DNA of 64,000 bases, taken from contig CAZMNY010000029.1 of the NCBI GenBank assembly GCA_964567745.1, positions 39,281-103,280 of the forward strand, written 5' to 3'. The translations under genes were made by a program, and so were the position numbers. Within the stretch, counting starts at the first letter, position 1. Each line of letters starts with the position of its first letter. This DNA comes from CAZMNY01 sp964567745 (GTDB lineage: Bacteria; Planctomycetota; Planctomycetia; Pirellulales; Pirellulaceae). Shown here piece by piece: positions 36,139 through 45,948 of this stretch. The notes below the pieces were generated by a model that worked only from the letters and a program-made list of their open reading frames with translations, was not told the origin of the DNA and ran no database searches.

Positions 36139-39063
36139 ATGCAACGTGTCGTTTTTTGTTTGGCAATCGTCGTCATCTTGGCCAGCGGTCGCGGGTCGCT
36201 TGCGGAAGATGACATCAAGGGCGTTCAGTTTTTTGAGTCTAAAATTCGTCCGGTGCTGATTGATCGATGCTACGAGTGCCATTCGACGAAAGCCGCGGCG
36301 GCAAAGACGTTGAAGGGCGGCCTACAACTCGACACCCGCGCGGGAATTCGCGGCGGAGGCGAGAGCGGGGCTGCGGTCGTACCGGGCAAGCCGGACGAAA
36401 GCCTGTTGATCAGCGCTATCCGGCATGAGTCATTCGAAATGCCGCCAAAATCCAAGCTCCCAGATCGCGTGATAGCCGACTTGGTTAAGTGGGTTGAGAT
36501 GGGAGCGCCTGATCCACGAGACGATGCGAGCGCGAACGTGGAAGTACAAGACGTCGATGTGGAAAAGGGAAAACGATTTTGGTCGTTTCGACCGCTCAGT
36601 AAAGTGGGCCCGCCCGAGGTAGGCAACGCCGACTGGGCGAAAACCGACATCGACCGCTTCATTCTTGCCCGGCTCGAAAACGCAGGCATCTCGCCGAACC
36701 AAATGGCCGACCGCAGGACGCTGATTCGGCGCCTTTACTTTGGAGTTTGTGGACTCCCGCCCGAACGCGCGGTTGTCGAGGCGTTTGTGAAGGATGAATC
36801 TCCGGACGCGTACGAAAGACTCATTGACCGGCTGCTTGAAAGTAAACATTACGGCGAGCGATGGTCTCGTCACTGGCTCGATCTCGCCAGGTTTGCCGAG
36901 AGTAACGGCTACGCCTTCGACAAAGACCGCAACGCCGCCTATCATTTTCGAGACTTTGTCATCAAGGCGTTAAATGAGGGCATGCCGTATGACGAATTCG
37001 TGCGACTGCAACTCGCCGGCGACTTGATCGCTCCCCAAGACTACATGGCGCAGGCTGCGACTGGATTCATTGCGGCTGGCCCATTCACCTCACAGCAGAC
37101 GCAGAAGGAACGCGAACGGAGCCGATACGAACAACTTGATGATATCGTCGGCACGCTGGGCACCTCGATGCTCGGCATGACGATCGGTTGCGCTCGGTGC
37201 CACGACCACAAGTTCGATCCGATTGGTCGACACGATTACTACCGGCTTGTCTCCAATTTCGCGGAGACCGGATTCCAGGATTACGACTGGGACCCGGATC
37301 CCGTCGGAACGAAAGCCGCGTTGGAGGCGTTCAACGCCAAACATAAACCGTTCCTAGACGCTCGCGCTGCGTACGGAAAAGATACGCTGCCGCTGCGTCT
37401 CGCCGAGTGGGAAGCAACGAAGTCAAATGCTCCCGCAGCAGAAAAACTCGGCGTCTGGCAACACATTGGCCCGTTCACTGACGGTTCCTATAAGAAATCG
37501 TTCGACAAGAAGTTTGCCCCCGAAAACAAAGTCGACCTCGCCAAGCCGGTCGGCAAGCTTAAGTGGAGTGAAAAACCCGATTGGCTCGACGCGACAATTC
37601 ATAACACGCTGAAAGGCGACAACTCGGCAAACTACCTATTTCGCTCGATCGAATCGCCTCAAAAAATGACGATCGAAGTCTCCTTCGGCTGTGATGACGG
37701 CATCAAGGTCTTCCTCAACAAGAAGCAGATTTTCGCCAAAGCCACAATGGGCGGCGTAGCGCCAGATCAGCATCTTGTCAAGCTGAACCTCAATGCTGGC
37801 CGCAACGAATTGCTCGTAAAAATCATCAATGGAGGCGGTCCCTCCGGTTTCTACTTCAGTTCCAAAGGGGCGAAAACGCCCAAGAACGTCATCGACATCC
37901 TTGCGATCGAAAAGGAAAAGCGTAACGCCGGCCAGACCAAGGCGTTGCTGACGTGGTTTGGTCCGCGCGACGAAGGATGGTCGGAGCTTGACAAATCCGA
38001 GAAGGATCATCTCGCCAAGAAACCGAAACCGAAATTGACGAAGATCTTCGCGGCGCGTCGCAACGGAGCTACGTACAACTTCGGCACCGACACTCGCAAA
38101 GTCTATTTCCTCGCCCGCGGCAACTCCAAATCAAAGACCGGCTTGGCGACTCCCGCGTATCCGCGAGTGCTAATGAACAGCGACGCGGGCGAAACGCTTT
38201 GGCTTGACGGCGCCGAGCCCTCGGGAAAACGCCACCCTCGAATTGCGATGGCCCATTGGATAACGGACGCGAAGCATGGTGCCGGTCATCTACTAGCTCG
38301 CGTAATGGTTAATCGTCTTTGGCAACATCATTTTGGCGTCGGAATCGTGGCCACTCCCAGCGACTTCGGTCAGCAGGGCGCCCGCCCATCACACCCTGAA
38401 TTGCTCGACTACCTCGCTCGCAAACTCATCGAGGGCGGTTGGAAACTGAAACCGATCCACAAGCAGATCATCTTGAGCGCCGTCTACCAACAAGTCGGCC
38501 AAACAAATGAAGCCGCATTGAAACTCGATCCCGACAACCAACTCTGGTGGCGACGCCCGCCTCAGCGGATGGAGGCCGAAATCATCCGCGACAATCTGCT
38601 TGCCGTCAGCGGGTCACTCGACTTGAACATGTACGGCCCGGGATCACTTAACGAGTCCGACGCGCGACGCAGCGTCTATTTGAAAGTAAAACGCGGCAGT
38701 TTGATTCCGATTTTGCAACTGTTCGACGCGCCTGACGCGATTCAAAGTATTGGAGATCGTGGAGTCACCACCGTCCCGCCCCAGGCGCTCGCGTTGATGA
38801 ACTCGCCGTTGATCCGGAAAATGGCGGAGAAGTTAGCGAATCGAGTGCAGAAGGAGAACGGCGGCACGACGGCTGGCATAGTCGAAACGACGTTTTGGAC
38901 CGTGCTTTCCCGCGCTCCTTCCGCAGCTGAACGCGACCACCTGGCCGCATTTATTAAGACACAGGCAGCTTCGTATGGAAACGACGCCAAAGCAATGAAC
39001 ACCGCCGTCGCGGATTACTGTCAGCTCATGCTATGCCTCAATGAATTCGTTTATGTCGATTAA
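36139..39063 (+). CDS. DUF1549/DUF1553 planctomycete cytochrome protein with jelly-roll-like insert
   Basis: A 974-residue exported protein. The ATG at 36139 starts a signal peptide (MQRVVFCLAIVVILASGRGSLAE); the frame runs further upstream but reads as non-coding. CYECHS (Cys44, Cys47, His48) lies in the planctomycete cytochrome domain. DUF1549 (GERWSRHWLDLARFAESNGY) has a second motif, CARCHDHKFDPI (351-362). An insert near 430-590 (EVSFGCDDGIKVFLNKKQIF) resembles a PA14-type jelly-roll. DUF1553 follows (HGAGHLLARVMVNRLWQHHFG to the end). The DUF1501 gene begins 111 bases downstream. The reaction is unknown. Confidence 0.93.
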   Translation: MQRVVFCLAIVVILASGRGSLAEDDIKGVQFFESKIRPVLIDRCYECHSTKAAAAKTLKGGLQLDTRAGIRGGGESGAAVVPGKPDESLLISAIRHESFEMPPKSKLPDRVIADLVKWVEMGAPDPRDDASANVEVQDVDVEKGKRFWSFRPLSKVGPPEVGNADWAKTDIDRFILARLENAGISPNQMADRRTLIRRLYFGVCGLPPERAVVEAFVKDESPDAYERLIDRLLESKHYGERWSRHWLDLARFAESNGYAFDKDRNAAYHFRDFVIKALNEGMPYDEFVRLQLAGDLIAPQDYMAQAATGFIAAGPFTSQQTQKERERSRYEQLDDIVGTLGTSMLGMTIGCARCHDHKFDPIGRHDYYRLVSNFAETGFQDYDWDPDPVGTKAALEAFNAKHKPFLDARAAYGKDTLPLRLAEWEATKSNAPAAEKLGVWQHIGPFTDGSYKKSFDKKFAPENKVDLAKPVGKLKWSEKPDWLDATIHNTLKGDNSANYLFRSIESPQKMTIEVSFGCDDGIKVFLNKKQIFAKATMGGVAPDQHLVKLNLNAGRNELLVKIINGGGPSGFYFSSKGAKTPKNVIDILAIEKEKRNAGQTKALLTWFGPRDEGWSELDKSEKDHLAKKPKPKLTKIFAARRNGATYNFGTDTRKVYFLARGNSKSKTGLATPAYPRVLMNSDAGETLWLDGAEPSGKRHPRIAMAHWITDAKHGAGHLLARVMVNRLWQHHFGVGIVATPSDFGQQGARPSHPELLDYLARKLIEGGWKLKPIHKQIILSAVYQQVGQTNEAALKLDPDNQLWWRRPPQRMEAEIIRDNLLAVSGSLDLNMYGPGSLNESDARRSVYLKVKRGSLIPILQLFDAPDAIQSIGDRGVTTVPPQALALMNSPLIRKMAEKLANRVQKENGGTTAGIVETTFWTVLSRAPSAAERDHLAAFIKTQAASYGNDAKAMNTAVADYCQLMLCLNEFVYVD

Positions 39064-39174
39064 GGGCAACGACGTTTCCGCATCGATGCAGACCAATGCT
39101 ACGCCGTAACAAACGAGAGAATCCGGATCACGACGCCCGAACCGAACAACACTCGCACCTCGAGACAACTCGAC

Positions 39175-40623
39175 ATGTCAATTAAGCCCACCTTCGATTT
39201 CAACTCCCGCCGACGATTTCTTCGCGACGCCGCACTCGGCTGTGGTAGCCTGGCGCTGACTAGCCTGCTTCAACAAGAAGGTCTCGTCACCGACGCGGCT
39301 GCCGCTGAGCCGCGATTGCTTCAGGCGCGGAAGCCTGACTTCGAGCCAAAAGCCAAGTCCATCATTTGGCTCTTCATGCCGGGCAGCCCTTCGCAAGTCG
39401 ACACGTTTGATTACAAGCCGCAGCTTCAAAAGCGAGACGGGCAAAAGCTTGAGGGTGCCGACCCCAAGACGGGGTTCTTTACGACCAGCGGTAAGGTTCT
39501 CAAGTCGCCCTTCAAGTTTGAACGCCACGGCGAGTCGGGCGCGTATGTCTCGGAAGTGTTGCCGCACATGGCGAAGCACGTCGATGACATGGCCTTTATC
39601 TATTCCTGCTATTCGCAATCGAACAATCATACGCCTGCGATGCTCGAAATGAACTCGGGCATGTTCCTGCAAGGTCGTCCGTCGGTCGGCTCCTGGATAA
39701 CCTATGGTCTCGGCACCGAGAACCAAAACCTTCCCGGCTTCATGGTCCTGCACGGTCACATGCCTCGCGGCGGCAAGCCGATTTGGTCGCCAGGATTTTT
39801 GCCGCGAGTCTATCAGCCAACCTCAATTGACGGACGCAACAACACGCCCATCTCCAATCTGGCTCGTCAAGCGAAGATGACGGACACACAGCAGCGAGCG
39901 CAACTTGACATGCTCAACGCGATGAACCGAGACCACCAAATGCTCCGCCCCCACGAAGCCGATCTCGCGGCTCGGCTCGAGTCCTTTGAGTTGGCGTACC
40001 GCATGCAGACCGCTGCTCCCGAAGCGATGGATCTTGGCCAAGAATCGCAGCAGACTCATAAGGCCTATGGGATTGGCCAGAAAGAAACCGAGTTGGTCGC
40101 GAAACAATGCCTCACTGCTCGTCGGCTGATTGAACGAGGCGTTCGATTCGTGCAACTCTACGCCGGCACGAACGGCGGAGGAGGAGGCGTTGCGGATGTG
40201 CCTTGGGACGGCCACAGCGACATCGGCGGCAATCACCGAATTGCAGCAAGAAGCGTTGACCAACCGATCGGCGCGCTGCTCGCGGATCTAAAGCAACGCG
40301 GCATGCTCGACAACACGCTGGTTATTTGGGGCGGCGAGTTTGGGCGTACTTCCGATTCACAGGGAAGCAAAGGGCGCGACCACAATCCGAACGCATTTAC
40401 AATGTGGATGGCGGGCGGCGGAATTAAGGGCGGCGTTCAATACGGAGCGAGTGACGAGTTCGGTTATAAGGCCGTCGAGAACCGCGTCGGCGTCAACGAT
40501 CTCCACGCCACGATCCTGCACCAGATGGGGCTCGACCACGAGAAGCTGACATACCGATTCAATGGGCGAGATTATCGGCTGACAGATGTGGCCGGCCAAG
40601 TCATCCGCGAACTGCTTGTATGA
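39175..40623 (+). CDS. DUF1501 family Tat-exported protein
   Basis: A 482-residue protein with a twin-arginine signal (FNSRRRFLRDAALGCGSLAL). The core motifs are IIWLFMPGSPSQVDTFDYKP near 62, SVGSWITYGLGTENQNLPGF near 170, GGGVADVPWDGHSDIGGNH near 340, DNTLVIWGGEFGRTSDSQGS and GRDHNPNAFTMWMAGGGIKG near 400-425. DHEKLTYRFNGRDYRLTDVAG closes the protein. It belongs to the same subgroup as the protein encoded at 43816-45285 and is the partner of the cytochrome protein upstream. The gene is followed by a 309-base gap before the next pair. Confidence 0.94.
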   Translation: MSIKPTFDFNSRRRFLRDAALGCGSLALTSLLQQEGLVTDAAAAEPRLLQARKPDFEPKAKSIIWLFMPGSPSQVDTFDYKPQLQKRDGQKLEGADPKTGFFTTSGKVLKSPFKFERHGESGAYVSEVLPHMAKHVDDMAFIYSCYSQSNNHTPAMLEMNSGMFLQGRPSVGSWITYGLGTENQNLPGFMVLHGHMPRGGKPIWSPGFLPRVYQPTSIDGRNNTPISNLARQAKMTDTQQRAQLDMLNAMNRDHQMLRPHEADLAARLESFELAYRMQTAAPEAMDLGQESQQTHKAYGIGQKETELVAKQCLTARRLIERGVRFVQLYAGTNGGGGGVADVPWDGHSDIGGNHRIAARSVDQPIGALLADLKQRGMLDNTLVIWGGEFGRTSDSQGSKGRDHNPNAFTMWMAGGGIKGGVQYGASDEFGYKAVENRVGVNDLHATILHQMGLDHEKLTYRFNGRDYRLTDVAGQVIRELLV

Positions 40624-40932
40624 TTGCGTTTCATTTTTCTCTAGCTCAACCGGTGCTTGATGCTTCGCGCCTCAATGGAATCATGGAGGTCTGCGAACGT
40701 CTCGCCTGCGGCAACGGGTTAAACGGGGTTAAACGAATGGACGTGACTTTGTCGCACTTCAGCACTGGCAAGCCAGTGGCACACGAGATGTTTGCATGAC
40801 TTGCTAACACCCAATTACGACGGGCGTGATTCGTTGGGCTCGGCAGGTCACGCTCCGCCCAATAGGTTAAACTAGTTATTAGCTCCCGTTACGCATCCAA
40901 CTTCGACCGAACAGCCAACACAGTGGTTCGTC
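40624..40932. repeat. Intergenic gap with a REP-like palindrome
   Basis: No gene is seen. At 40764-40779 there is a perfect palindrome CACTGGC-AA-GCCAGTG. GGGTTAAACG occurs twice in tandem near 40720. A related GCATTGGCAAGCCAGTCGCG lies at about 13371. The stretch must also hold any promoter for the next cytochrome/DUF1501 pair. Confidence 0.5.
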
Positions 40933-43809
40933 ATGCAGCTTTCCTGTTTTCGACTTGCCGGCGTCATTGCCATTCTCAGCGGCGTGCTAAGCGCCAGTCT
41001 GGCGTTGGGCGAAGAGGCCACTCCGCAGCAGATTGATTTCTTCGAAAAGAAGATTCGCCCGGTACTCGTAAACCACTGCTACGAGTGTCACGCGGCCAAG
41101 TCAAAGAGCCCCAAAGGCGGGTTGCGCGTTGATTCCCGCGCCTCGCTGCTTGAGGGAGGCGATTCTGGCCCGGCCGTCGTACCGAGCGACGTGGACGAAA
41201 GCCTGATCATCTCGGCACTTCGCTACGACAGTTTTGAGATGCCGCCCAAGGGGCAGTTGCCAGCGTCGGTGATCGCCGACTTTGAACGCTGGATTCGCGA
41301 CGGCGCGGTCGACCCGCGCGCCGGAGACGGGACCTCGACGAAGAGTCATGAAATCGATATCGACGCCGGCCGAAAACACTGGGCGTATCAGCCACTCAAG
41401 TCGACAACGCCTCCCAAAGTGAAGAACGAGGCTTGGCCGGTAAACGACATCGACCGATTCATTCTTTCAAAACTCGAAGCGGCTGGGCCTCACCCCGCAG
41501 AGGAAGCCGGCAAAGAAGTGCTGGCGAGACGGTTGTTCATCGCCCTGATCGGTTTGCCGCCCACGCCCGAACAAATCGAAGCGTTCGTCAACGACCCGTC
41601 GCCGCAAGCGTACGAGCGACTCGTTGATCGACTACTGGACTCGCAGCACTTCGGCGAACGCTGGGGCCGCCATTGGCTCGACGTCGTGCGGTTCGCCGAG
41701 TCGGTCACATTGCGAGGCTTTGTGCTCGATGAATCGTGGCGTTACCGCGACTATGTCATTGACGCCTTCAACGAAGACCGCCCTTTTGACCGTTTCCTCA
41801 CCGAACAATTGGCCGGTGACCTGCTCGACGATACTTCCCTCGAAGTCCGACGACGGAATCTCATCGCCACAACATTTCTCACGATGGGCAACAGCAACCT
41901 GGAAGACCAGGACAAGAAGAAGCTGGAAATGGACTTCGTGGACGAGCAGTTGGATGTGATCGGCCGCGGCTTTCTCGCGCAGACACTTTCCTGTGCCCGC
42001 TGCCACGATCACAAGTTCGATCCCATTCCCACAAAAGATTACTACGCATTGGCCGGTATCCTGAAGAGCGTAGAGGCGCTCACGCACGCCAACATCTCCA
42101 AGTGGGTGAAAGTTCCGCTGCCTGTGTCCGATGAAATGGAAGCAAACCTGAAGCGCCACCGCAAGACGGTTACCGCGATGGAAAACTCAGTCGCCAAACT
42201 CAAGCAACGACTCGGGCCGAAGTCCGGAAAGCGAATCGGCAACGTCATAGCCGTCGAGGATTTGCCTGGCGTCATTGTCGATGACACCGACGCCCGCAAG
42301 GTAGGCCACTGGAAGAACTCGCAGTCGGTAAAGAGCTACGTTGGCGAGGGCTATTGCCACGACGAGTCGACGGACAAAGGCAAGAAGACACTTTCGTTCC
42401 TGCCCCGCTTGCCTCGGGACGGACGATACGAGGTCCGCTTCGCATACAGCCACGCAGTCAACCGCTCACCCGACGTACCGGTCACCGTCTTCAGCGCTGA
42501 TGGCGAGAAGACGATTCGCATCAACCAAAAGCAGCCGCCGCCGATCGACGGGCGTTTCATTTCGCTGGGCGTGTTTCGATTTGAAGTCGCCGGTCAGAGT
42601 TTTGTGATGGTCACGACCGAAGGAACGACGGGATACGTCATCGCCGACGCCGTGCAGTTCATACCGGTTGGGGATGACCGCAAGGCCCTTGCATCCACGC
42701 AAGAGAACCAAGTAGATCGGAAACGCAAGGACATGGACGATGCCGCAGTGAAAGAGGCGGCCTTGCTACAAAAACAACTCGACTCCATGCAAGCCAAGTT
42801 GGCTAAGCTTCGCAAGAATGCTCCCGATGCTCCTATGGCGATGTCCGTTCGAGAAACGAACAAGGGCGAGGACTTGCCGATCCACATTCGCGGCAACGTG
42901 CATAACCTGGGCGCCATCGTGCCTCGCGGCGTGTTGCAAGTCGCCACGTATGGCGACGCGCCAACCATGCCTACAGAAAGCAGCGGGAGGTTGGAACTCG
43001 CGCGATGGATGGTCGATCCACGGAACCCGTTGACGGCGCGCGTGATGACCAACCGCGTATGGCATTGGCTCGTCGGCGCCGGCCTGGTGCGCACCGTCGA
43101 TAACTTTGGAACCACGGGCGAGGCACCGTCGCACCCCGTATTGCTGGACCATCTCTCAGTGCAATTCATTCGCGAGGGTTGGTCGGTTAAGAAGTTGATT
43201 CGAACGATTGTCTTGTCGCAAACCTATCGGCAGTCTTCATCCGTGGCGAGCCTAAACGTCGCCCCAGAGAATCGTCTGCTTGCGAATATGAATCGCAACC
43301 GTTTGGATGCCGAATCACTGCGCGACGCCATGCTATCGGCGGCGGGCGTACTCGATCTGACAAAGGGAGGCAGGACCTATCCGGCCAACCTCGCCAACGA
43401 CTACGGATTTGCGTTTAAGCAGCCGCGACGCAGCGTCTACATTCCTGTGTTTCGCAACAGCCTGCCGGAGATTTTTGAAGCCTTCGACTTTGCCAATCCC
43501 AGCATGGTGACGGGACGACGCAATGTCAGCACGGTGGCGCCGCAGGCTCTATTCTTGATGAACCACTCCTTCGTGCGCGAGCAAGCTCGCTTAACGGCAA
43601 AGCGTTTGCTCAACGAGTCAGTTGATGATGAGAAGGCTCGCATCGAACGCGCTTTCTTGCTCACGCTGTCCCGCCGAGCAACCGGCGAAGAATTGAAGTT
43701 AAGTCAGACCTTTCTCGCATCCGCCGCTGAAGACAGCTCAGTCGAGGAAGCGTGGACGCAATTTGTTCAATCGTTGTTTGGCAGTATCGAGTTTCGATAC
43801 CTGAGGTAG
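40933..43809 (+). CDS. DUF1549/DUF1553 planctomycete cytochrome protein with golvesin-like insert
   Basis: A 958-residue exported protein with a signal peptide (MQLSCFRLAGVIAILSGVLS, ending near LALGEE). CYECHA (Cys49, Cys52, His53) is in the cytochrome domain. DUF1549 (GERWGRHWLDVVRFAESV) includes CARCHDHKFDPI (354-365). Residues 435-580 hold a golvesin-C-like domain (IVDDTDARKVGHWKNSQSVK, EGYCHDE, YEVRFAYSHAVNRSPDVPVT, GYVIADAVQFIPV), then a coiled coil (EAALLQKQLDSMQAKLAKLR). DUF1553 closes the protein. Golvesin-like domains are often found in cell-surface and polysaccharide-active proteins. The partner DUF1501 gene starts 6 bases later. Confidence 0.94.
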   Translation: MQLSCFRLAGVIAILSGVLSASLALGEEATPQQIDFFEKKIRPVLVNHCYECHAAKSKSPKGGLRVDSRASLLEGGDSGPAVVPSDVDESLIISALRYDSFEMPPKGQLPASVIADFERWIRDGAVDPRAGDGTSTKSHEIDIDAGRKHWAYQPLKSTTPPKVKNEAWPVNDIDRFILSKLEAAGPHPAEEAGKEVLARRLFIALIGLPPTPEQIEAFVNDPSPQAYERLVDRLLDSQHFGERWGRHWLDVVRFAESVTLRGFVLDESWRYRDYVIDAFNEDRPFDRFLTEQLAGDLLDDTSLEVRRRNLIATTFLTMGNSNLEDQDKKKLEMDFVDEQLDVIGRGFLAQTLSCARCHDHKFDPIPTKDYYALAGILKSVEALTHANISKWVKVPLPVSDEMEANLKRHRKTVTAMENSVAKLKQRLGPKSGKRIGNVIAVEDLPGVIVDDTDARKVGHWKNSQSVKSYVGEGYCHDESTDKGKKTLSFLPRLPRDGRYEVRFAYSHAVNRSPDVPVTVFSADGEKTIRINQKQPPPIDGRFISLGVFRFEVAGQSFVMVTTEGTTGYVIADAVQFIPVGDDRKALASTQENQVDRKRKDMDDAAVKEAALLQKQLDSMQAKLAKLRKNAPDAPMAMSVRETNKGEDLPIHIRGNVHNLGAIVPRGVLQVATYGDAPTMPTESSGRLELARWMVDPRNPLTARVMTNRVWHWLVGAGLVRTVDNFGTTGEAPSHPVLLDHLSVQFIREGWSVKKLIRTIVLSQTYRQSSSVASLNVAPENRLLANMNRNRLDAESLRDAMLSAAGVLDLTKGGRTYPANLANDYGFAFKQPRRSVYIPVFRNSLPEIFEAFDFANPSMVTGRRNVSTVAPQALFLMNHSFVREQARLTAKRLLNESVDDEKARIERAFLLTLSRRATGEELKLSQTFLASAAEDSSVEEAWTQFVQSLFGSIEFRYLR

Positions 43810-43815
43810 TATTCC

Positions 43816-45285
43816 ATGACTCAATCGGTCAGCAAAATTGACCGCGTGTCCTTGACGCGCCGAGCCGCACTTCAACACGCCGCTTGCGGGTTTGGCGGAC
43901 TCGCATTGGCGGGGCTGTGCGCTGAGAATCATGGGCGCGCCGACGAGCCCGCTCAGCCCGTGACGAATAATCCGCTGGCCGTCAAGCAGCCGCACTTTCC
44001 GGCACGTGCTAAACGAATCATTTTTCTCTTCATGCAGGGCGGTCCCAGTCAGGTCGACACGTTTGACTATAAGCCCGCGTTGGAGAAGAACGACGGAAAG
44101 TCGATGACGTTCGACGATGCTCGCATCATAGCCAACTCGGGTATGCGAGGAACGGCTCAGCGAGTGATGAAGTCGCCGTGGAAGTTCAAACAATATGGCG
44201 AATCGGCGCGACACGCCTCGGACTTGTTCCCCGAGACAGCTCGCCATATGGACGACTTCACCCTCGTCCACTCAATGCATACTGAAGGTGTAGCCCACGG
44301 ACCGGCAACGCTATTTCTTCATTGCGGTTCGACGAATTTCGTTCGCCCTTCGTTTGGTTCCTGGGTTACATATGGACTGGGAACTGAGAACGAAAACCTG
44401 CCGGGTTTCGTTGCCTTGAGCCCCTCAGCCGGAAACGGCGGGCCAAGGAATTACGGGAATGCATTCCTCCCGGCGGTGTACCAAGGCACCGTGATTGGCA
44501 AGGCCGGAGGGCCGATCAAGGACGCGACGATTCGCAATCTGACGAACGCCGACCTCAGCACCGAACAGCAACAGCGTCAACTCGGATTCCTGCAAAGCCT
44601 CAACCGCGAACAGTTGCGGTCCACCGCGGGCGACTCTGAGTTGGAAGCCGTCATCAACTCATTCGAACTCGCCTGGCGAATGCAGAACAACGTGCCCGAC
44701 GTGTTGCAGCTCGAACAAGAGAGCCAAGAAACGTTGGCCATGTATGGCATCGGCTCGAAGGCGACGGACAACTATGGTCGGCAGTGCTTGATGGCGAGAC
44801 GATTGTGCGAAGCCGGCGTCCGTTTCATTCAGGTCAACTACGGCGACAACTCGGCCAACCCCGCGTGGGATCAACATTCCAACTTGCCGAAACACGAGCA
44901 GCACGCGCGCGCCGTTGATAAGCCGATCTCCGGGTTGCTGCAGGACCTGAAGCAGCGAGGTCTGCTCGAGGACACGATCGTCTGGTGGAGTGGCGAATTC
45001 GGCCGCACGCCGTACGCTCAGAAGAACGGGACCGGTCGAGATCACAACCCTGGCGGCTTTTCCACATGGCTGGCCGGCGATTGCCTGAGGTCGGGCTATT
45101 CCCACGGTGCCACGGACGAGCTTGGCGCGGCCGCCGTTGAGAACAAAGTCCACTTGCACGACCTGCACGCCACCATGTTGCATTTGCTAGGACTCGATCA
45201 CGAGAAACTCACCTATCGCTACGCCGGCCGCGACTTCCGATTAACCGACCTAGCCGGCCATGTCGTCAAGGAAATCATCGCCTAG
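43816..45285 (+). CDS. DUF1501 family Tat-exported protein
   Basis: A 489-residue protein with a leader containing TRRAALQHAACGFGGLALAG. DUF1501 motifs are IIFLFMQGGPSQVDTFDYKP near 70, SFGSWVTYGLGTENENLPGF near 180, NYGDNSANPAWDQHSNLP near 340, EDTIVWWSGEFGRTPYAQKN near 390 and GRDHNPGGFSTWLAGDCLRS near 410. It is closely similar to the protein at 39175-40623, suggesting duplication of the whole pair. Six bases separate it from the cytochrome gene upstream. Its TAG stop lies inside the CTAG left boundary of the inverted-repeat element that follows. Confidence 0.94.
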   Translation: MTQSVSKIDRVSLTRRAALQHAACGFGGLALAGLCAENHGRADEPAQPVTNNPLAVKQPHFPARAKRIIFLFMQGGPSQVDTFDYKPALEKNDGKSMTFDDARIIANSGMRGTAQRVMKSPWKFKQYGESARHASDLFPETARHMDDFTLVHSMHTEGVAHGPATLFLHCGSTNFVRPSFGSWVTYGLGTENENLPGFVALSPSAGNGGPRNYGNAFLPAVYQGTVIGKAGGPIKDATIRNLTNADLSTEQQQRQLGFLQSLNREQLRSTAGDSELEAVINSFELAWRMQNNVPDVLQLEQESQETLAMYGIGSKATDNYGRQCLMARRLCEAGVRFIQVNYGDNSANPAWDQHSNLPKHEQHARAVDKPISGLLQDLKQRGLLEDTIVWWSGEFGRTPYAQKNGTGRDHNPGGFSTWLAGDCLRSGYSHGATDELGAAAVENKVHLHDLHATMLHLLGLDHEKLTYRYAGRDFRLTDLAGHVVKEIIA

Positions 45286-45389
45286 TGCTGTGTTACAGCT
45301 TGGAATTGGGATCGACAATTCGTTTGGTCAACGCCCGCCACGGCGAATCGGGTGCGCCACCCTAAAACTAAGGCGTAACGCAGCACTAG
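45282..45389 (+). mobile_element. MITE-like 108-base inverted-repeat element, related family
   Basis: The element is bounded by CTAG on both sides. Terminal inverted repeats are CTAGTGCTG[T/C]GTTAC. Length and end design match copies A and B (CTAGTGC[A/C]GCGTCAAC), but the interior differs. No gene is carried. The left CTAG supplies the stop of the DUF1501 gene. Confidence 0.82.
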
Positions 45390-45489
45390 CCTATTGCGGT
45401 TTTCGCCGACTGATGATGGCAACGGATCACATGACTGCATGAGGTCCGATATCGTAAGCCCCCAGTCCTGCCCCATAAAACGCGGGGGC

Positions 45490-45948
45490 TTATTTCAGTA
45501 GTTCGTACGACAATATGGCGTTAACCCCGGTGCCGTCGCTACCTGATCCGTGCACGCGATACTGCTCGTCGAACAAATTCTCGACCACCAGCGACAATCT
45601 TTGCCGCTCGGTAATCATACGACCAAACCGAAAATTGACGGTCGCGTATCCGGGTGTTCCACCAATCGGGATTCGGTTTCGGTCCGAAATGTCTCGAGCT
45701 GAAAGACGAGCTTGCTTGCCGACAACGCACGCAAAGACGTCGAACCAGTCCCGGCCATCATTCCAACGACGTCGCAAACCGAGAATTCCCTGCATTGGCG
45801 GAATCCGGCTCAGCGGCCACTCGGTCCTTCCCGTACGTGTACCAGAAGTTTCCGTACATGCACCAGGCTCATCCAACCAGGTACTCTCCGGATAACTCAA
45901 CCCCATTGAGATACGCATCTCGCGTGTCATGGGGAACCCAGCGCCCTT
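45490..45948 (-). pseudogene. TonB-dependent (probably heme) receptor remnant, C-terminal end
   Basis: The minus strand keeps the last beta-strands of a TonB-dependent outer-membrane receptor: PLSRIPPMQGILGLRRRW, GGTPGYATVNFRFG, LSLVVENLFDEQYRVHGSG and SYELLK. Immediately upstream, another frame reads DTRDAYLNGVELSGEYLV and WCMYGNFWYTYGKD, typical receptor strands. That frame has an in-frame TGA and a frame change before PLSRIPP. The plug and most of the barrel are absent. The homology starts within a few bases of the transposase gene end. The intact hemP nearby suggests the receptor was for heme. Confidence 0.8.
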
